DNA from: JBEEMU01 sp043778315
Lineage (GTDB): Bacteria > Bacteroidota > Bacteroidia > Chitinophagales > Saprospiraceae
Reading direction: 5' to 3'
DNA: 9,837 bases
Assembly (NCBI GenBank): GCA_043778315.1
Contig: JAYWGJ010000046.1
Location: forward strand, 1 to 9,837
Shown: positions 7,045 through 9,837 of the stretch, piece by piece
Layout: each line of letters begins with the position of its first letter
Position numbering within the stretch: position 1 is the first letter of the stretch
Translations under genes and position numbers: made by a program
The notes under the pieces: model-generated
The model's input: the letters and a program-made list of their open reading frames with translations, nothing else
What the model was told of the DNA's origin: nothing
The model's database searches: none

Positions 7045-7052
7045 CAAATATA
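7045..7052 (-). promoter_or_regulatory. Candidate -7 box of the LolC/E-permease operon
   Basis: The minus strand reads TATATTTG, a full match to TAnnTTTG, 61 bp before the TTG start. A clear TTTG -33 element is missing at 19-21 bp upstream. It is the best promoter candidate for the four-gene operon. Confidence 0.45.
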
Positions 7053-7211
7053 GGTTGTTTTTACGACATTTCGTACTGATATCCTCTTGTTTATTAGCTG
7101 CAATAAATAAAACGATATTATTTCAAAGGTTCGTGCAAAAAAAGGAGCAAAAGCGTTTTGATAACTTTTGTTTAAGTAGCTGTCGCTAAATAAGCACGGT
7201 TAGATGCTATT
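7053..7211. other. AT-rich intergenic DNA without recognised gene
   Basis: This part of the 629-bp gene-free stretch has stops in all frames and no tRNA-like or other RNA fold I recognise. The only local structure I note is the 13-bp palindrome CAAAAGCGTTTTG at 7148-7160. It separates the operon promoter from the MITE-like element. Confidence 0.5.
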
Positions 7212-7574
7212 AGGTACTTATGATGCTGCCGCGCCGTAAAGACAAGGTATGTCTGGTCTCTATTTGGTGAAAATATCTGAGAACTTGGTGGAAACATCTA
7301 AGGACATAACAACCTGTGCATTAGGAACGCGTCCAAAATAAGTTGGTGTATGCTCACTTGTCTTTTGAGCCAAAACTGCGTTAGATTTGGTTCGTCAATT
7401 CGCTTCGCTCGGGTTCGTTACGATGCACAGCAGCACTTTGTGCGTTCACCTCGTAAATGCGATTTAATATCGCTTTTGCTTGTTCAGCCTCAAAATCTGC
7501 CTCGTTTTATTTTCCTCCCTTATGGGGACGCTAGGTAGGGCTAACAAAATTCTGCGTCACAACATTAAGTACCT
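7212..7574. mobile_element. MITE-like element, 363 bp, imperfect terminal inverted repeats
   Basis: The left end begins AGGTACTTA (7212) and runs to CGC at 7232; the reverse complement of the right end begins AGGTACTTA (7574) and runs to CGC at 7554. Hand alignment gives 18 identities over 22 columns with one single-base gap in each strand. TATT directly abuts both ends (7208-7211 and 7575-7578), as expected for a 4-bp target duplication. The interior has no intact ORF; it has hairpins GCACA/TGTGC (7425-7443) and GCGAT/ATCGC (7459-7473), two 21-bp repeats (7264-7305), and a palindromic-looking stretch around CCTCCC and GGTAGGG (7514-7540). No transposase is encoded, so it would be non-autonomous. 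A 4-bp A/T duplication can arise by chance. Confidence 0.5.
7264..7305 (+). repeat. Two adjacent 21-bp direct repeats
   Basis: TTGGTGAAAATATCTGAGAA plus C (7264-7284) is followed directly by a second copy (7285-7305) with 17 of 21 bases identical; all four differences are transitions. It lies inside the MITE-like element. Confidence 0.7.
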
Positions 7575-7612
7575 TATTTTCTCTTTATTTCTTAGTGGCG
7601 CATTGCCTTATA

Positions 7613-8425
7613 TTACGACGAAAAAAAACCCGCCGACCACGGTTTATGTCGCGCCGCAATAATGGTGAAGTGTTCTTTTGTTTTTTGCTCCGCTCTAAAA
7701 AAGACGAAGCCCATCGAGAATAAATCTATGGTCAGCGTTACTGATTTGTGTGCTTTTATTTCCGCCCATGCCGCCTCCATTTCGTCCGACCAGTGTATAT
7801 CATCAAAAATAAATAGGCTGTCGTTGTGTGCGTAGGGCAAACACGCCTCAAAGTAACGTAGCGTAGGTTCGCGCCGATGGTTGCCATCAAAAAATACACA
7901 GTCTAATTGCTTTAATCGGCTTATCGCAACAGGCAAATTAGCATCAAAATCGCCCACTAACACCGTTACATTTTCCAATCCTAACGCCTTAAAGTTGCTG
8001 CGTGCTATCGCCGCAATATTTGGGCAGCCCTCCATCGTCACTACGGGGACGGCGGCGTTCACGGCAGCCTGATACGCCGTCGCTACGCCCAACGACGTAC
8101 CAAACTCCAACACGTTTTTTGATTTGAACCAATGCAAAGTCCTGAATATTAACTCGCATTGCTCCGCAGGCGATACGGCGGTGCGCGCAATAGCGTCGAT
8201 AGCGCGCTGCGTACCTGCGCCGCTTCGCGAGCCAGCCCCCAAATCAGTCACCGAGATAGTATTTTTATTTTTTAATAAGCCCGAACGCAGCGCGGCGATT
8301 TGCGCGAAAGCGTAGTAATACCGCGTATCCTCGAGGGCATTATTGAGCCAATCGAACACAAACGGCGAATGAATTTCGTACTTTGTTTTGGCAGTGATGT
8401 AGTACTTTATAAAGGCTAATAGCAT
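7613..8425 (-). CDS. Class I SAM-dependent methyltransferase (O-methyltransferase-like)
   Basis: The start is ATG 8425, which shares its A with the TAA stop of the hydrolase gene (TAATG); a longer ORF from 8452 would overlap that gene by 28 bp. The 270-aa cytosolic product opens with YYITAKTKYEIHSPFVFDW (8-26), typical of a Bacteroidota subfamily. A Rossmann-type core follows: DLGAGS (61-66), SAM-binding LEFGTSLGVATAY (106-118), acidic strand end TMEGCP (130-135), VLVGDF (155-160), VFFDGNHR (177-184), FDDIHWS (207-213) and a final FFRAEQKTKEHF (242-253). FDGNH with FDDIH resembles metal-dependent O-methyltransferases. Substrate unknown. It is second in the two-gene operon and likely depends on translation of the hydrolase. 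No terminator hairpin with a U-tract is seen after its stop. Confidence 0.9.
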   Translation of the reverse strand: MLLAFIKYYITAKTKYEIHSPFVFDWLNNALEDTRYYYAFAQIAALRSGLLKNKNTISVTDLGAGSRSGAGTQRAIDAIARTAVSPAEQCELIFRTLHWFKSKNVLEFGTSLGVATAYQAAVNAAVPVVTMEGCPNIAAIARSNFKALGLENVTVLVGDFDANLPVAISRLKQLDCVFFDGNHRREPTLRYFEACLPYAHNDSLFIFDDIHWSDEMEAAWAEIKAHKSVTLTIDLFSMGFVFFRAEQKTKEHFTIIAARHKPWSAGFFSS

Positions 8426-8427
8426 TA
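8423..8427 (-). promoter_or_regulatory. TAATG stop/start overlap coupling hydrolase and methyltransferase
   Basis: The hydrolase TAA (8427-8425) and the methyltransferase ATG (8425-8423) share one A. Such overlaps allow terminating ribosomes to reinitiate, which matters here because no Shine-Dalgarno is visible. This decides the methyltransferase start. Confidence 0.8.
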
Positions 8428-9585
8428 TTTTTGGAGCGTTTGAGACACCCAATTTTTAGGCGCGTGTTTGAAATTATAATTAATAATAGACAAAATTAAC
8501 GGACCCAAGCCGTTAATCTGCACTTCGGAGTTGGTCATAATCACTACGCCTGTCCGCGTTTCGCGAATAAAAGCCATGTAAGTACGAAAGCCGTCGGTGC
8601 TGCCGCTATGCACTATCGCTTTCGGGTAATTGCGGCGAACAGGGACTTGATGCCAACCTAAACCGACGGTGATGTCGCGGGCATCAGACTTGTGGTAAGC
8701 CTTTGTAGCGATAGCGACGGCTTCGCGCCAATCGGCGGGCGTATCTATCTGAAACCGTAGGTATTTTATCATATCGCGGGTATCCGACTTCAAGCCTAAC
8801 GACCCTTCAAACGACGACATCACCCACGGCGGCATAGCTACTTGCGCCCTGCTGTAGCCCGTTGCGAGCCGTGTTTTTTGTGCGGCAGTCAGTTCTATTT
8901 TGGTATTAATGAGGTGCAGACTATTCGATAATTGTGTGGTTAATAGCGCGTCATAGCTTTTTACATTATACACGTTTTGCAGCGTGTGCGCCAATATATC
9001 GTAGCCCAAATGAGAGTAATTATACTTATCGAAAGGCGCAGATACGGGCGCGTAAATGTGCAAACTTTCTTTAATATCTGCTGCTGTATAATATTTGTAG
9101 GGCTGATTTGCTTCACGCTCTTTTATGCCAATACCAAAAGGCGTTTTGGGCAGACCCGAAGTATGGGTAGCGAGGTCGAGCAGACGTATAGTTTTGTTTT
9201 TATACTTTAATAATTGATAATCAGGTAAGTATGCGGCGATAGAATCTTCTAAGTTCATCTTTTTGTCGGCTACCGCTTTCGCTAATAAGGTAGCGGTGAA
9301 GGCTTTGGTGACCGAGCCAATCTCGAATATAGTACTGTCGGTAGGTGCGGCGGTTTTGCCTTTTTGCGTTGTGCCAAACCCATAAAAATAAGTGGAGTCG
9401 CCCACTACAATACCGATAGCAAGGCAAGGCGTGCGCTCAAAATCTATCTGCGCCTCCCGCTTAATAAGATTACCCATCGCTTTATCGAGGCTCGCGTCGT
9501 GCGCGTAGTGCGTCGGTTGCGTTGTTGTTTGCGCGTCTGTGCGTATTGCGCAAAGCCAAAAACATAGTATATATAGGTGTCGCAT
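8425..9585 (-). CDS. Exported beta-lactamase-fold serine hydrolase (class C / PBP-like)
   Basis: The start is ATG 9585; the codon before is TTG. The 386-aa product has a signal peptide (1-19, ending TDAQ) and a beta-lactamase/transpeptidase-like domain. The nucleophile motif is SVTK (S91, K94) in FEIGSVTKAFTA. The general-base Tyr is Y190 in KYNYSHLGYDIL, so the usual YxN reads YSH. The third motif is HSG (326-328) in VHSGSTDGF. LLDLATHTSGLP (135-146) is the typical segment between motifs 1 and 2. Members act as esterases, D-amino peptidases or beta-lactamases in the periplasm or on the surface, and sequence alone does not choose between them. No lipobox Cys follows the signal peptide, so it is probably soluble or periplasmic. 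It leads an operon with the methyltransferase and has a good -7 box 33 bp before its ATG. Confidence 0.92.
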   Translation of the reverse strand: MRHLYILCFWLCAIRTDAQTTTQPTHYAHDASLDKAMGNLIKREAQIDFERTPCLAIGIVVGDSTYFYGFGTTQKGKTAAPTDSTIFEIGSVTKAFTATLLAKAVADKKMNLEDSIAAYLPDYQLLKYKNKTIRLLDLATHTSGLPKTPFGIGIKEREANQPYKYYTAADIKESLHIYAPVSAPFDKYNYSHLGYDILAHTLQNVYNVKSYDALLTTQLSNSLHLINTKIELTAAQKTRLATGYSRAQVAMPPWVMSSFEGSLGLKSDTRDMIKYLRFQIDTPADWREAVAIATKAYHKSDARDITVGLGWHQVPVRRNYPKAIVHSGSTDGFRTYMAFIRETRTGVVIMTNSEVQINGLGPLILSIINYNFKHAPKNWVSQTLQK

Positions 9586-9617
9586 CAAAAAGATAGGTTT
9601 TTTATTGGTTTAAAACA

Positions 9618-9625
9618 CAAAGATA
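9618..9625 (-). promoter_or_regulatory. -7 promoter box of the hydrolase-methyltransferase operon
   Basis: The minus strand reads TATCTTTG, a full TAnnTTTG match, 33 bp before the hydrolase ATG, giving an expected short leader of about 25 nt. No clear TTTG -33 box lies upstream; instead the 21-bp tandem repeats begin 12 bp upstream. Confidence 0.55.
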
Positions 9626-9636
9626 AATATTTTTTA

Positions 9637-9678
9637 GATATAAGCGTAAGCGTTTGGGATATAAGGGTAGGCGTTGGG
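9637..9678. repeat. Tandem 21-bp duplication upstream of the hydrolase promoter
   Basis: GATATAAGCGTAAGCGTTTG plus G (9637-9657) is followed directly by a copy (9658-9678) with 18 of 21 bases identical. Twenty-one bp is two helical turns, so two proteins would bind the same face. It covers the -33 region and beyond for the minus-strand promoter, a position fitting an activator or alternative -33 recognition. Confidence 0.6.
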
Positions 9679-9750
9679 GGAACGTCAAATTAGGTTTTAA
9701 AATATTACGGAATTATATTCGCAAGAAAACGTGTGCGATGCCAATTTTCC

Positions 9751-9823
9751 CACAGAGTCAAACAAAGTTATTGCACGGAGTTCTCACAGAGTTTTCGTAC
9801 GAGTTTTTTGAGTTCACCGAGTA
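9751..9823. repeat. Degenerate 11-12-bp CACNGAGTT repeat
   Basis: Related 9-mers occur at 9751 (CACAGAGTC), 9774 (CACGGAGTT), 9785 (CACAGAGTT), 9797 (GTACGAGTT) and 9815 (CACCGAGTA), with a weaker ACAAAGTT at 9762. Spacing is mostly 11-12 bp, about one helical turn. It may continue past the window edge. No coding frame is supported here. Confidence 0.55.
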
Positions 9824-9837
9824 TTTAAGCTAATTTT

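Noticed and set aside
7388..7443. GGTTCG-containing stretch as a possible tRNA
   Set aside because: No acceptor stem, anticodon arm or CCA end can be arranged around the GGTTCG motifs.
7350..7538. Small plus-strand ORF of 62 codons in the gene-free stretch
   Set aside because: No recognisable motif, and it lies inside a hairpin-rich MITE-like element; the opposite-strand frame has a 40-codon open stretch but no start or family match either, so no gene or pseudogene is claimed.
8426..8452. Methyltransferase start at 8452
   Set aside because: It would overlap the hydrolase by 28 bp with non-family residues; ATG 8425 forms a TAATG junction.
9637..9823. Repeats near the right edge as a CRISPR array
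   Set aside because: The 21-bp copies are directly adjacent without spacers and the 9-mer repeats are degenerate with 2-3-bp gaps; no cas gene is present.

Overview
The window looks like chromosomal DNA of a Bacteroidota bacterium. The evidence is a type IX secretion (T9SS) C-terminal sorting domain, an ABC-2/NatB-type permease and a LolC/E-type permease of the Bacteroidota style, a CWC/DUF5522 cysteine-rich protein, a methyltransferase of a Bacteroidota-typical subfamily, WG repeats, no clear Shine-Dalgarno sites, and several matches to the Bacteroidota -7 promoter element TAnnTTTG. I cannot assign a genus.

Layout: (a) 2-1885, plus strand: the 3' part of a large single-pass membrane protein with an acidic, repeat-bearing linker and C-terminal WG repeats, open at the left edge, followed by a canonical hairpin terminator. 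(b) 2120-2866, minus: a membrane fatty-acid desaturase convergent with (a); the space between them holds an unusually long hairpin. (c) 2966-6983, minus: a likely four-gene operon, in transcription order a LolC/E-type permease (TTG start), an ABC-2/NatB permease, a CWC-DUF5522 cysteine-rich protein and a T9SS-secreted cell-surface protein. The last two junctions are 20 and 4 nt. (d) 6984-7612: a 629-bp gene-free stretch with the operon promoter region, a 17-bp palindrome, and a probable 363-bp MITE-like element with imperfect terminal inverted repeats and a TATT flanking duplication. (e) 7613-9585, minus: a beta-lactamase-fold serine hydrolase and a SAM-dependent methyltransferase, coupled by a TAATG stop/start overlap. 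(f) 9586-9837: upstream region with a good -7 box, a 21-bp tandem duplication, and an 11-12-bp periodic GAGTT repeat running to the right edge.

Most encoded proteins concern the cell envelope: two permeases without ATPase partners here, one secreted surface protein, one exported hydrolase, one desaturase and one membrane-anchored WG protein. I see no clearly novel defence or mobile system. The most interesting items are the MITE-like element, the envelope operon with its CWC-DUF5522 fusion, the sharply mosaic base composition of the T9SS gene, two family-motif substitutions (desaturase third histidine box, hydrolase YxN motif), and paired 21-bp repeats in regulatory DNA. Several ORF-calling starts were moved inward: the T9SS protein to 3976, the NatB permease to 5674, the methyltransferase to 8425 and the hydrolase to 9585.
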